NCBI RefSeq assembly: GCF_022012475.1
Contig: NZ_JAKLWS010000005.1
Span: forward strand, 1 to 64,000
Direction of reading: 5' to 3'
Source of the DNA: Rhodohalobacter sulfatireducens
GTDB taxonomy: Bacteria; Bacteroidota; Rhodothermia; Balneolales; Balneolaceae
DNA: 64,000 nucleotides
Position 1 is the first letter of the stretch. Every line of letters begins with the position of its first letter. The position numbers were made by a program, and so were the translations under genes. This document shows, in pieces, positions 55,779 through 64,000 of the stretch. The notes under the pieces are model-generated. The model was not told where the DNA came from. It made no database searches and saw nothing but the letters and a program-made list of their open reading frames with translations.

Positions 55779-56722
55779 AAGTGACTCTTGAAAAAGCATC
55801 GGAATTAATCAAACAGGGAGAAACTGTAGCGATTCCAACCGAAACCGTCTATGGCCTTGCTGCTGATGCTTTCAATATAAATGCCGTAAAAAAAATTTTT
55901 GAGCAGAAAGGTCGCCCGGCAGATAATCCTTTGATCGTTCACATCTGTGATTTAAATCAATTACAAGATGTGGCCAAAGATTTTTCCGATGATTTGCAAA
56001 AACTAACCGACCGCTTTTGGCCGGGTCCTTTGAGTGTTGTTTTAAAAAAGAGAAAATCTGTTCCGGACATTGTTACCGGAGGTTTGGATACGGTAGCTGT
56101 ACGAATGCCTGATCATCCGTTGACGCTGGAACTCATCAAAAAAACCGGCCCGTTGACAGCACCAAGTGCAAATAAATCGGGTCGCCCCAGTCCTACAAAT
56201 CCCAGACATGTCATCGAAGACTTTGGAGATGATTTTCCCATCCTGGACGGTGGCGCATCTAAACTGGGATTGGAATCTACCGTCCTGGATTTGAGCGGTG
56301 ACTCTATTACGATTCTTCGTCCCGGATTTGTCGATTCAAAGATGATTCAAGATCTGCTCAAAAAAGAAGTGAAGCTGATAGCCGAATCAGATAAAAAGTC
56401 TGGAAAAAAAAGTCCCGGAACTCGCTTTACACATTATAAGCCAAAAGCTTCTGTAAAATGGCTGGATTATTCCGTAAAAAACATCAGTGATTCTGACAGT
56501 TATTTCATCTTCCATTCAAAAACAATCAAATCCTCAAACCGGAAAAATGTTCACACCTACCAAGGTGACTATTCATCATTGGCTAGAGACCTGTATGATC
56601 ACTTTCGAACTGCAGACTATATCTCCTGCAGTACGATTTATATTGAACCGTTCACGGACGAAAAAATACACCCTTTAATTCCCGCTCTCAAAGACCGAAT
56701 TAAACGCGCAATTAGTTCCTGA
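55775..56722 (+). CDS. tsaC: L-threonylcarbamoyladenylate synthase, Sua5 type
   Basis: A 315-residue enzyme that makes threonylcarbamoyl-AMP for the t6A37 tRNA modification. The YrdC core has PTETVYGLAADAFN (about 21-34), KGRPADNPLIVH, PGPLSVVLKK, SANKSGRPSPT and LESTVLDL followed by ILRPGFV. After it comes GTRFTHYKPKASVKWL and a C-terminal Sua5 domain, so this is the long Sua5 form rather than short TsaC. Coupled to mfd by a 4-base overlap. Partner genes tsaB/D/E are outside the window. Confidence 0.94.
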   Translation: MKVTLEKASELIKQGETVAIPTETVYGLAADAFNINAVKKIFEQKGRPADNPLIVHICDLNQLQDVAKDFSDDLQKLTDRFWPGPLSVVLKKRKSVPDIVTGGLDTVAVRMPDHPLTLELIKKTGPLTAPSANKSGRPSPTNPRHVIEDFGDDFPILDGGASKLGLESTVLDLSGDSITILRPGFVDSKMIQDLLKKEVKLIAESDKKSGKKSPGTRFTHYKPKASVKWLDYSVKNISDSDSYFIFHSKTIKSSNRKNVHTYQGDYSSLARDLYDHFRTADYISCSTIYIEPFTDEKIHPLIPALKDRIKRAISS

Positions 56723-56973
56723 TTCAGCCCAAATCTGATTAAAGCGGCAAATTCTACACAGGGTAAGACAAATTAATCCATCCTCTAAAACCCTGTTTTT
56801 ATATACATTTTTGCGCTTTTAGAAAAGAAAGAAAATTCAAAAAAACACAATAATCTGGAGGATAGTTCATAGAAAAAAAAATAAAAAAAATCCAAACGAT
56901 TTGAAGTTAAAAGTGTGTTGAGGGTTAAAATTGATTCGAAAGTCAAGTAAAATTAAACCAACCCAAAAATAAA

Positions 56974-58740
56974 ATGGATTCGAAGATAGTAACTAAAATT
57001 AACACACTTTTGCTCATAGCTTTAGTGAGTTTTGGATTATTCATCTCATGCAGTGATGATAACAACGGCGGCGGAATGGACCCCGACCCAGATACCAATA
57101 CTAACATAGTTGAGACAGCCACCGATGACGGCAATTTCGACATACTCGTGCAAGCCATTCAAGATGCCGGATTGGCAGATGCACTTCAGGGTACCGGCCC
57201 TTTCACCGTATTTGCACCAACTGATGATGCTTTTGACGGATTGCCTGATGGCGTACTTGAAAGCCTTACAACAGAACAATTAGCTGAAATACTTCAATTT
57301 CACGTAATATCAGGTGCGGCAATATCATCCGGCAGTCTTGCTGCAACACAAGATGTAGAAACTCTGCTTGGAGAAGAGATTCTTGTGCAAGCAAATGGCG
57401 GAGTTACTGTTAACGGGTCTGCAAACGTGATTACTGCAGATGTAGAAGCTTCTAATGGAATCATTCACGCGATCGACTCAATTCTATTACCGCAAAGTAT
57501 TAGAATAGCACTTGGACTCCCTAACATCGTTGATCAAGCTGTTGAACTCGGCAATTTTACAACTCTTGCAGGCGCTCTCGAGCAAGTTGGACTTACAACT
57601 ACACTCAAGTACACAGGTGATTATACTGTATTTGCGCCGAGCGATGATGCATTCAGTGCTCTTCCGGATGGACTTCTCGGAAGTTTAACTGATGAGCAAT
57701 TGACTGAAATTCTTACTTATCATGTACTTTCCGGCGAAGTATTTGCAGACGATTTAGGAGCTGAACAAGCCCCGGCTTCACTTGAAGGTGGAGAAGTGTT
57801 TGTAACGAAAGATGGTGACGGTAATGTGACGGTTAATGGATCAGCTTCCGTGGTCGCTGCAGATGTTGATGTTACAAATGGTGTTATTCATGCCATAGAC
57901 CAGGTAATTCTTCCTGATGCATACGGCACCGTTGTTGATGCTGCTTCCAAACGCTATGATTTTGAAACGCTGGTCAGCGCTGTAGTTGATGCCGGATTGG
58001 CTGACGCACTGTCTGCAGCCGATGGAACTTTTACCGTATTTGCACCAACCGATGATGCCTTCGCAGCTCTTCCGGAGGGTCTCCTGGCAAGCCTGTCAGT
58101 AGAACAACTAGCTACTATCCTGAGTTACCATGTTTTACCGGTTGAAGTAGCTTCCGGTGATTTAGAAGATGAGCAAGCTCCTGCTTCACTAACTGACGAG
58201 GCAGTTTATGTGACTGTGGCGGACGGTAATGTTACTGTGAATGGATCTGCAGGTGTTGTTGCAGCTGACATTGCTACCAGTAACGGAACAATTCATGCCA
58301 TTGATCAAGTAATACTTCCGAATGCATTTTTGGATATTGTTGGGATAGCTTCTAAAAACTATATGCTGAGTACTTTAGTCACATTGGTTGCTGATGCTGA
58401 TCTCGTTTCAACTCTCCAGGGAGATGGACCATTTACAGTGTTTGCGCCGACCAACGCTGCATTCGAAGCTGTAAGTGAAACATTAGAAACCTTAACACCT
58501 GAGCAGGTAGAAGAGGTACTTTTATACCATACTGCTGCCACAGAGGCGCTTTCTGGTAGTCTTTCAGATGGAATGACGGTAACAACAGTCCAGGGAGAAG
58601 ATATTACTGTTAATATTGATGGAGAAGGAAATGTAACTTTGAACGGCTCCGTGAATGTTACTACAGTTGACCTCCAGGGAACGAACGGTGTAATTCATAT
58701 TATAGATGGTGTGTTATTACCACCAAGCTACACTGATTAA
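56974..58740 (+). CDS. Lipoprotein with four fasciclin (FAS1) domains
   Basis: A 588-residue surface lipoprotein. Signal and lipobox LFISC (Cys27), an acidic linker SDDNNGGGMDPDPDTNTN, then four FAS1 domains (about 45-175, 180-315, 318-450, 455-588). Each shows the H1 motif (GPFTVFAPTDDAF, DYTVFAPSDDAF, GTFTVFAPTDDAF, GPFTVFAPTNAAF) and H2 motif (NGIIHAIDSILLPQ, NGVIHAIDQVILP, NGTIHAIDQVILP, NGVIHIIDGVLLPP). FAS1 domains mediate adhesion between cells or to matrix. Single-gene unit with its own terminator; the 250-base AT-rich gap upstream should hold its promoter. Confidence 0.95.
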   Translation: MDSKIVTKINTLLLIALVSFGLFISCSDDNNGGGMDPDPDTNTNIVETATDDGNFDILVQAIQDAGLADALQGTGPFTVFAPTDDAFDGLPDGVLESLTTEQLAEILQFHVISGAAISSGSLAATQDVETLLGEEILVQANGGVTVNGSANVITADVEASNGIIHAIDSILLPQSIRIALGLPNIVDQAVELGNFTTLAGALEQVGLTTTLKYTGDYTVFAPSDDAFSALPDGLLGSLTDEQLTEILTYHVLSGEVFADDLGAEQAPASLEGGEVFVTKDGDGNVTVNGSASVVAADVDVTNGVIHAIDQVILPDAYGTVVDAASKRYDFETLVSAVVDAGLADALSAADGTFTVFAPTDDAFAALPEGLLASLSVEQLATILSYHVLPVEVASGDLEDEQAPASLTDEAVYVTVADGNVTVNGSAGVVAADIATSNGTIHAIDQVILPNAFLDIVGIASKNYMLSTLVTLVADADLVSTLQGDGPFTVFAPTNAAFEAVSETLETLTPEQVEEVLLYHTAATEALSGSLSDGMTVTTVQGEDITVNIDGEGNVTLNGSVNVTTVDLQGTNGVIHIIDGVLLPPSYTD

Positions 58741-58778
58741 TTAAGTTAGCGCAAGTTAGTACCATTACCCTAAAAAGA

Positions 58779-58811
58779 GAAAGGCAGTATGTTTTACGTA
58801 CTGCCTTTTTT
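58779..58811. terminator. Terminator after the fasciclin gene, usable on both strands
   Basis: Stem GGCAGTA...TACTGCC centred near 58794 with A/G-rich lead and a T-run after; also positioned to stop the converging carotenoid-hydratase transcript. Confidence 0.85.
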
Positions 58812-58834
58812 CTTTTAAAAAACCATTTAGAACC

Positions 58835-59896
58835 CTACCAAGTCCAGCGATAAAGAACAGGATTTTTTTGTACCCAGTGGTTCTTTCCGGGATAAGCTAT
58901 TCTCATATTTACAAGTGGCCAATACATTTTATGATAAATTCTACCCGGTTTGATGTATTCAGAAATACCTTTAGCTTCCTCAATTCCAACTTCCGATCTC
59001 ATTAGTAGCCTACCACCAAAGCGTTGATAAAAAGGGCCACTATCCAAGATTTCATCTAATTGTAAATACATTTCTGAATCTTTCGCCTTAGCCCGAATCT
59101 TACGTGCCGTCTTCAACCCGAATAGGGATAATTCATGGTTGGATGTTTCAATATCATTACATCGTAAAATTTCTCCACTTTTATCAATCAGCCAGGCCTT
59201 TTTTTCCCAAATTTCATTTTTATTCATCAAGTAATATACAAACGTAGAGTTGTTGAGATGATATCGACCCCAGTACCACTCAACAAAACTCTCTTTTAGA
59301 GGTTCGAATCCCACATTATGATCGTGATATCCTAAACCATTAAAATTTATTTCCTCATCATGGTACCCTGAAACCTTAATGTTCCCCGATACATGACATG
59401 AAGGCATCACCAGATTCCATTCATGAGATTCTTGTCCATTATCTTTTGAAGGACTGAACGGCTGAGACTGCCGGTCTGCACTGAATGTAAGATCGGCTAC
59501 AATTGAATCTCCATTAGAAAGTGACTGGTCTAATGAAATTGAATATTCAAGTCGGGTTTGGTGACTTCGACCTTCAAAACGGTTATTTTCTACTCTTCCT
59601 TTTGGCAGTTTATTTGAATATTCCGCTGATTTTGAATCAACTTCCCGAAAAGAGTAATAGATTGGTTTACTACCTTTATAAATCGATATACTGATAGCCG
59701 GATACTGTTCTGCATTAGCGGATGAATTTTTCTCTTGGGCCTCTATATATCTTCGGGAAAATGGGTTTCCTTCATAAAAAATGATGACAAGTTTGTACCC
59801 GTCTGTGGATTGTGCATCAAAGTACCACCACTCATAACTCCCTGAAATCTTCTTCTCGGTTTTCGTATCCTTTGAGTAATTTGATATTATATTCAT
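58835..59896 (-). CDS. crtC: Carotenoid 1,2-hydratase-like protein (CrtC family)
   Basis: A 353-residue protein of the CrtC/hydroxyneurosporene synthase family, lipocalin-type fold. Typical text: SGSYEWWYFDAQSTDGYKLVIIFYEGNPFSRRY near the N-terminus and GLGYHDHNVGFEPLKESFVEWYWGRYHL in the middle, then the second barrel. CrtC adds water across the 1,2 double bond of acyclic carotenoid ends. It is divergent (65-base gap) from a membrane glycosyltransferase that could glycosylate the resulting hydroxyl, and crtY is elsewhere in the window, so a hydroxylated monocyclic carotenoid is plausible. The symbol is by family; function is not proven. Confidence 0.8.
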   Translation of the reverse strand: MNIISNYSKDTKTEKKISGSYEWWYFDAQSTDGYKLVIIFYEGNPFSRRYIEAQEKNSSANAEQYPAISISIYKGSKPIYYSFREVDSKSAEYSNKLPKGRVENNRFEGRSHQTRLEYSISLDQSLSNGDSIVADLTFSADRQSQPFSPSKDNGQESHEWNLVMPSCHVSGNIKVSGYHDEEINFNGLGYHDHNVGFEPLKESFVEWYWGRYHLNNSTFVYYLMNKNEIWEKKAWLIDKSGEILRCNDIETSNHELSLFGLKTARKIRAKAKDSEMYLQLDEILDSGPFYQRFGGRLLMRSEVGIEEAKGISEYIKPGRIYHKMYWPLVNMRIAYPGKNHWVQKNPVLYRWTW

Positions 59897-59961
59897 AGCA
59901 TCAAAAGAATGGTAAGGGCATTGATTTCGTTCTTAACCTCTACCATTTTAACGACAATATC

Positions 59962-61134
59962 ATGGCAATACAAGTAATTACCTGGCTTCTTTTTTTTGCT
60001 TTAATTTACCTATTGATCACTTCCCTGATTTTTATTCGAAACCGATTCGAACTTACCCCTCTTAGTACTTCACCAACATCTACCGAAAATCCAAAAGTAT
60101 CTGTCTGTATTCCTGCAAGGAATGAAGAAAATAAAATTGGGAAACTGTTGGCATCTCTCGAAAATCAAACCTGGGAAAATTATTCGGTACATGTTATGGA
60201 CGACCAATCCGCAGACCGAACATTTGAAATCGCTGAATCATATCAAAAAAAATTCCCAAACAATTTTTTTGTTCATAAGGGCGAAGACAAACCGGGTAAC
60301 TGGTTAGGGAAACCCTGGGCATGCTACCAGTTATCAAAAAAATCTGATGGAGATATCCTTCTTTTTCTTGATGCAGATACTGAGGTTGCTCCAACAATGC
60401 TTGAGCACACCGTGAACTCCATGAATCACTACGAGTTAGATATGTTGACTGTTTGGCCCCGTCAAAAACTGATTACCTTTTGGGAAAACACCATCATCCC
60501 TGTGGTCTACTATACTTTATTAACATTGCTGCCTTCTATTTATGTCTACAGGGATCCAAGATGGATGCCATCAAAACTGCGAAAAAAGATGGCTCCTAAA
60601 TTTGCAGCTGCCTGCGGCCAATGTATTGCTTTCAGACGTGATACATATGGAAAAATTGGCGGCCATGAAGCAGTTAAAGATCAAGTCGTAGAAGATGTAG
60701 AACTCGCAAAAACTATAAAAAAAAATGGATATGTCTTGCGAATGTTCAGTGGAATCGGCTCTGTAACCTGCCGGATGTATAATAATAGTAAAGAGATATT
60801 TGAAGGATTGAGAAAAAACTTTTTATTGGGTTTCAATGAGAATATACCTGCATTTATCATTGCAGGGCTGCTTCATTTAATAGTATTTGTATTGCCATTT
60901 TTTACACTCATTTTTTCGTTATTAATCTTTGATCCTACAATCTTTTTTCTTTCAATTGCATGTATCTCATTCATTCTTACTTTGAGATTAATTCTTGCTT
61001 TATGGTATCGTAATAATCCTTTGTTTGCATTTACACATCCCATTGCAGTTCTTTGGTTTCAGCTATTGGCTATTGTAAAGATCCGGGATTATTACAGCAG
61101 CAGTACAATCGTTTGGAAAGGCAGAGAAGTTTAA
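59962..61134 (+). CDS. Membrane glycosyltransferase family 2, possibly carotenoid glycosyltransferase (CruC/CrtQ-like)
   Basis: A 390-residue GT2 enzyme with one N-terminal helix (VITWLLFFALIYLLITSLIFI) and three or four C-terminal helices (IPAFIIAGLLHLIVFVLPFFTL onward). The catalytic part has VSVCIPARNEENKIGKLLASLE, VMDDQSADRTFEIA, PGNWLGKPWACYQ and metal-binding FLDADTE (about 136). The layout matches carotenoid glycosyltransferases such as CruC and CrtQ, and the adjacent divergent crtC-like gene supports it, but other lipid-linked acceptors remain possible. xerC follows after 56 bases. Confidence 0.8.
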   Translation: MAIQVITWLLFFALIYLLITSLIFIRNRFELTPLSTSPTSTENPKVSVCIPARNEENKIGKLLASLENQTWENYSVHVMDDQSADRTFEIAESYQKKFPNNFFVHKGEDKPGNWLGKPWACYQLSKKSDGDILLFLDADTEVAPTMLEHTVNSMNHYELDMLTVWPRQKLITFWENTIIPVVYYTLLTLLPSIYVYRDPRWMPSKLRKKMAPKFAAACGQCIAFRRDTYGKIGGHEAVKDQVVEDVELAKTIKKNGYVLRMFSGIGSVTCRMYNNSKEIFEGLRKNFLLGFNENIPAFIIAGLLHLIVFVLPFFTLIFSLLIFDPTIFFLSIACISFILTLRLILALWYRNNPLFAFTHPIAVLWFQLLAIVKIRDYYSSSTIVWKGREV

Positions 61135-61190
61135 AATCAATCCTTTAACAGCTGTTTATTTTTATTGAATTAGATTGCATATTGAAGTAG

Positions 61191-62111
61191 ATGAAGGAGT
61201 TGATCAAGAAATATCTTAAGTATCTGAAAATTGAACGCAATTCTTCTGAACACACTATTACCTCGTATCAAAATGATCTTTATCAGCTCCATGGTTCCGC
61301 TTCCCGGCACCTTGAGCAGGATGAAAATTCTCTTGATATTTCAGAAATTGACAGGCTTATCATCAGACTTTGGCTTGGAGAGCTTACTGAAGAAGGTATG
61401 GCAAGAAGTACAATCGCAAGAAAAGTAGCAGCCGTTCGTTCATTTTTTAAATACTGTTTTAAAAGAGGTTATATCCAAAAAAATCCTGCGCATTTGTTAA
61501 TTATCCCAAAGAAAGAACAGCGGTTACCTACAACGGTACAAACCGGCGAAATTAGTGAAATGATGGAACTTGCCGGTGAAAATGACCCCGCTACAATTCA
61601 GGAACGAGCAATCCTGGAACTCTTTTACTCAACGGGAATACGATTGAGTGAACTAACAAATCTAAATGTAAAGGATATTCAATTACACCAAAAACAATTG
61701 ACAGTTTTTGGCAAAGGAAGTAAGCAGCGAATAGTTCCACTTGGTGAAAAAGCTTTAACGGCCATTGAAAAGCATTTGGAACAAAGGAACCAGCTTTTTA
61801 CTTCTGATACTAGTAGAGATATAAATGCACTTTTTCTGTCGGTTGGAGGAAAAAGAATCTATCCGCGGATGGTTCAGAGAATTATCAAAAAATATTTACT
61901 GAAAGTGAGTGAAGTGACTCAAAAAAGTCCCCATACGCTTCGTCACAGTTTTGCAACACATATGCTTGATGCCGGAGCGGATATTCGCTTAATTAAAGAA
62001 TTTCTTGGGCATGCAAATCTAGCATCGACCCAAATTTATACACACACCAGTGTAGAACGTTTACAAAGAATATACAGTCAAGCCCACCCAAGGGCAGAAA
62101 ATAAATCCTAA
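61191..62111 (+). CDS. xerC: Tyrosine recombinase XerC/XerD
   Basis: A 306-residue recombinase with N-terminal SAM-like core-binding domain (about 1-100) and C-terminal catalytic domain. All active-site residues are present: Arg151 (STGIRLSE), Lys175 (GKGSKQR), His248 and Arg251 (HTLRH), His274 (LGHANL) and Tyr283 (STQIYTH). Size and motif text are those of housekeeping XerC/XerD that resolve chromosome dimers at dif, not of a prophage integrase. No tRNA or att site adjoins. hpf follows 11 bases downstream, the usual Bacteroidota xer-hpf pair. XerC versus XerD cannot be decided. Confidence 0.93.
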   Translation: MKELIKKYLKYLKIERNSSEHTITSYQNDLYQLHGSASRHLEQDENSLDISEIDRLIIRLWLGELTEEGMARSTIARKVAAVRSFFKYCFKRGYIQKNPAHLLIIPKKEQRLPTTVQTGEISEMMELAGENDPATIQERAILELFYSTGIRLSELTNLNVKDIQLHQKQLTVFGKGSKQRIVPLGEKALTAIEKHLEQRNQLFTSDTSRDINALFLSVGGKRIYPRMVQRIIKKYLLKVSEVTQKSPHTLRHSFATHMLDAGADIRLIKEFLGHANLASTQIYTHTSVERLQRIYSQAHPRAENKS

Positions 62112-62117
62112 AGGAGG
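62110..62117 (+). promoter_or_regulatory. Strong Shine-Dalgarno of hpf
   Basis: AAAGGAGG, 5 bases before the ATG at 62123 and overlapping the xerC stop. Near-perfect match to the anti-SD, rare among genes of this window, so hpf should be translated efficiently. Confidence 0.8.
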
Positions 62118-62122
62118 AAACT

Positions 62123-62422
62123 ATGAAGACTACATTCACAGCAAGGCATTTCCAAAGCAGTCCGGATTTAAAGGAATATTGCTTAAGCGCAGTAGAAAAG
62201 CTTGACCAGTTTTTCGATAAGATTATTGTCTGCGATATTATACTTAAACCCGGACATGATGATGATAACCCCTCAATTGCTGAACTGAATGTAAAAGTAC
62301 CAGGAACATTAATTAATTTGTCGGAAGCGGCGCCCAGTTACGAACAAGCAATGGGTGCTGCAGTTGACAACGCTGTAAGACAAATTAGAAAATACAAAAC
62401 CAAACATTTCGAACATCAATAA
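62123..62422 (+). CDS. hpf: Ribosome hibernation-promoting factor (short HPF/RaiA)
   Basis: A 99-residue protein with the HPF/YfiA fold that binds the 30S decoding region and silences ribosomes in stationary phase. Start MKTTFTARHFQSSPDLKEYCLSAVEKLDQFFDKI, then beta strands and AAPSYEQAMGAAVDNAVRQIRKYKTKH match the family. It lacks the C-terminal dimerisation domain of long HPF, so it is the short type. Coupled to xerC and closed by a terminator. Confidence 0.93.
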   Translation: MKTTFTARHFQSSPDLKEYCLSAVEKLDQFFDKIIVCDIILKPGHDDDNPSIAELNVKVPGTLINLSEAAPSYEQAMGAAVDNAVRQIRKYKTKHFEHQ

Positions 62423-62437
62423 AGTCTGTAACATTAT

Positions 62438-62495
62438 TTCCCGTACGGTGAATCATGCATCAATAGTAATGCAGTTGTCGTGCGGGATTTTTTTA
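62438..62495 (+). terminator. Rho-independent terminator after hpf
   Basis: Stem TCCCGTACG (62439-62447) with CGTGCGGGA (62479-62487), containing one G-T pair, inner TGCAT/ATGCA pairing, followed by seven T. Confidence 0.85.
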
Positions 62496-62534
62496 TTGTA
62501 AATTTCGAATAATTCTGAACCATAACTTAAACCA

Positions 62535-63563
62535 ATGTCTTTAGAAAACCAGGAAGCCATACCGATACGTGAAGATATCGAAGTATCTTACCTGATCGAG
62601 AAACTGAAAGAGCGTACTCAAATTGATATTGAAGCTTATGCGGGAAAGGATTATTCGAAAAAGAAGTTGGTCACTGAAGCCGATCTTCATCGTCCCGGTT
62701 TGGCATTAGCCGGCTATACCGACCTTTTTACCTATCAACGTATTCAGGTAATCGGAAATACGGAGTGTAATTTCCTGAGAAATTTATCCGAAAGTGAACG
62801 AACTAAATCGTTTGAAAAATTAGTTTCATTCGATCTGCCGGTCATCTTTATAACCAGCGGGAATGAACTTAGCAACGATCTTTTAAAAAAAGCTGAAAAT
62901 AGAGGAATTCCTGTCTATCGTACGGAGTTGGAAACCACAAAATTCATGTACCTTCTCCGCGATTTTCTTGAAGATTATTTTGCCCTACAAACCATGCTGC
63001 ATGGAACCATGGTAGATGTTTATGGAATTGGGATTCTGATCAGCGGAAAATCTGGGTTGGGTAAAAGCGAAGTAGCACTGGACCTCGTTGAAAGAGGACA
63101 TCGGCTTGTTTCTGATGATGTTGTAATGCTTACCAAAAAAAGTAATGTATTACTGGCATCCGCTACAGAGATGAACAAGCATTTTATGGAGATCCGCGGA
63201 CTGGGTATTATTGATGTGATGTCGATGTTTGGGATTCGCTCCATACGCTATCAAAAAAGACTTGAAGTTATCCTGGAACTTTCACTTTGGGAAGATACAG
63301 AAAACCTGAACCGCACAGGGCTCGACCACGATACTGTTGAAATTTTGGGAACAAAAATCCCCTTAATCCATTTACCTATTACTCCCGGCAAAAATATTAC
63401 TGTAATTGCCGAAGTCATTGCAATGAACTATCTGCTCAAACATTACGGCTATGATGCAGCTGAAGAGTTTCAGAAAAAAATCAAAAAGCATATAGCAGAT
63501 AAGAAAAATCGGCACGATATGCCAAGACGAGCTGTTGAATATTTTGAAGGGGATTTCGAGTAG
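62535..63563 (+). CDS. hprK: HPr kinase/phosphorylase
   Basis: A 342-residue bifunctional enzyme that phosphorylates HPr on serine and reverses it. The N-terminal domain covers about 1-145; the C-terminal P-loop domain has HGTMVDVYGIGILI (catalytic His156), Walker A GKSGLGKS (171-178), LVSDDVVML and the K3-loop region EIRGLGIIDVMSMFG. All key residues are present. It is unusually 25 or so residues longer than the Bacillus enzyme at the N-terminus. No ptsH/ptsI is in the window. The next gene encodes an M23 peptidase. Confidence 0.95.
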   Translation: MSLENQEAIPIREDIEVSYLIEKLKERTQIDIEAYAGKDYSKKKLVTEADLHRPGLALAGYTDLFTYQRIQVIGNTECNFLRNLSESERTKSFEKLVSFDLPVIFITSGNELSNDLLKKAENRGIPVYRTELETTKFMYLLRDFLEDYFALQTMLHGTMVDVYGIGILISGKSGLGKSEVALDLVERGHRLVSDDVVMLTKKSNVLLASATEMNKHFMEIRGLGIIDVMSMFGIRSIRYQKRLEVILELSLWEDTENLNRTGLDHDTVEILGTKIPLIHLPITPGKNITVIAEVIAMNYLLKHYGYDAAEEFQKKIKKHIADKKNRHDMPRRAVEYFEGDFE

Positions 63564-63648
63564 TTTATTGGACATTCCTCATTTTTATTTTACACCCTAA
63601 AAGTGTACCTTTTTGAATCTAACTTGATCTCTTTGTTGTTTATTTTCT

Positions 63649-64000
63649 ATGACAAGAAAAAACCATTTTTATTATGACTCAGACCGTTGCGAGTTTGTTC
63701 CTATAGAATACGATCTGAAAAAAAAGCTCATACACTCATTCTCTTTTTGGCTCATAAATGGAATTGTTTTGGCAGCGTTTGGTATTGCTTTACTTTCCAA
63801 TTATGTGGGTACTCCTGCCGAAATTATGCTTAAAGATGAGAATCAAGCACTTGTGGAGCAGCTAAAATTAGCTGAAACATCAATCACAGATATTGAGAAC
63901 CAGCTTGAATCTATTTCACAGCTTGATAATGAAATGTACCGTACAATTTTAGGACTCGACCCCGTTACTGAAGATCTTAGAATGGCGGGTACCGGCGGGT
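63649..64000 (+). CDS. M23 family peptidase, N-terminal part (3' truncated by window end)
   Basis: ATG at 63649 opens MTRKNHFYYDSDRCEFVPIEYDLKKK, then one membrane helix (about 33-52) and a coiled-coil-like stretch (NQALVEQLKLAETSITDIENQLES), reaching the window edge in frame after 117 residues. The YYDxDxCxFVPIEY start followed by helix and coiled coil is the usual N-terminus of membrane-anchored M23 peptidases in Bacteroidota. The catalytic domain is not visible, so the call is by N-terminal pattern. Confidence 0.7.
   Translation, partial: MTRKNHFYYDSDRCEFVPIEYDLKKKLIHSFSFWLINGIVLAAFGIALLSNYVGTPAEIMLKDENQALVEQLKLAETSITDIENQLESISQLDNEMYRTILGLDPVTEDLRMAGTGG

Noticed and set aside
61191-62111. 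xerC as an integrase of a prophage or integrative element
   Set aside because: Motifs and the neighbouring hpf fit the housekeeping recombinase; no att repeats, tRNA or phage genes nearby.
1-64000. CRISPR array, restriction-modification or other defence system, tRNA or rRNA genes
   Set aside because: Looked for short regular repeats, methylase or nuclease motifs and tRNA-like cloverleafs; none supported. The only tandem array has unit length about 210 bp, not CRISPR-like.

Overview
The window looks like chromosome from a marine or halophilic member of the Bacteroidota-related lineages, most probably Balneolota/Rhodothermota (Balneolaceae-like). The support is a SusC/SusD pair, a TonB receptor with a DUF4249 lipoprotein, a cargo protein with a type IX secretion C-terminal domain, DUF3098, a class II (B12) ribonucleotide reductase, HPr kinase, carotenoid hydratase and cyclase genes, moderate-to-low GC and few Shine-Dalgarno sites. 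The placement is inferred from protein families only; no rRNA or tRNA gene was found.

Left part (1-21.5 kb) is accessory and surface-oriented: FG-GAP repeat proteins, a RAYT transposase between two 131-bp palindromic repeats, a DUF4249/TonB receptor pair, a PHP-type metallohydrolase, a four-copy tandem repeat array, a SusD/SusC operon, a 311-bp MITE-like element with a perfect 9-bp target duplication, a phosphoesterase, a glycosyltransferase and two secreted esterases. It has the flavour of a glycan or ester uptake and degradation region, but no glycoside hydrolase is present.

Middle part (21.5-33 kb) holds a membrane HEAGH protein and lycopene cyclase, a beta-helix lipoprotein, a PIG-L deacetylase, a YEATS-associated-type membrane protein and nrdJ. 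Upstream of nrdJ is a 734-bp gap with five DnaA-box-like sites followed by about 120 bp of roughly 10 percent GC, a candidate replication origin (or DnaA-controlled nrd promoter). Next come a badly decayed DUF3047 pseudogene, an acyl-ACP thioesterase and two tiny overlapping membrane-protein genes.

Right part (33-64 kb) is mostly housekeeping. A long minus-strand run (40065 down to 33253) encodes DUF3098, DUF92, a dicarboxylate symporter, a TPR protein, a sorted lamin-tail protein and an aldo/keto reductase. Plus-strand runs encode maf-TPR-secreted protein, mazG, citrate synthase, a Bat-like group (DUF58, BatD/DUF4381-like, VWA) leading into mfd-tsaC, a four-domain fasciclin lipoprotein, then carotenoid hydratase and glycosyltransferase, xerC-hpf-hprK and the start of an M23 peptidase gene. 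Genes tend to point away from the 30.5-31.2 kb gap, which weakly agrees with an origin there.

I see no CRISPR array, restriction system or recognisable defence island. The most interesting unexplained structures are the MITE with its nested three-arm palindrome, the DnaA-box cluster, the RAYT-flanking palindromes and the tandem repeat array.
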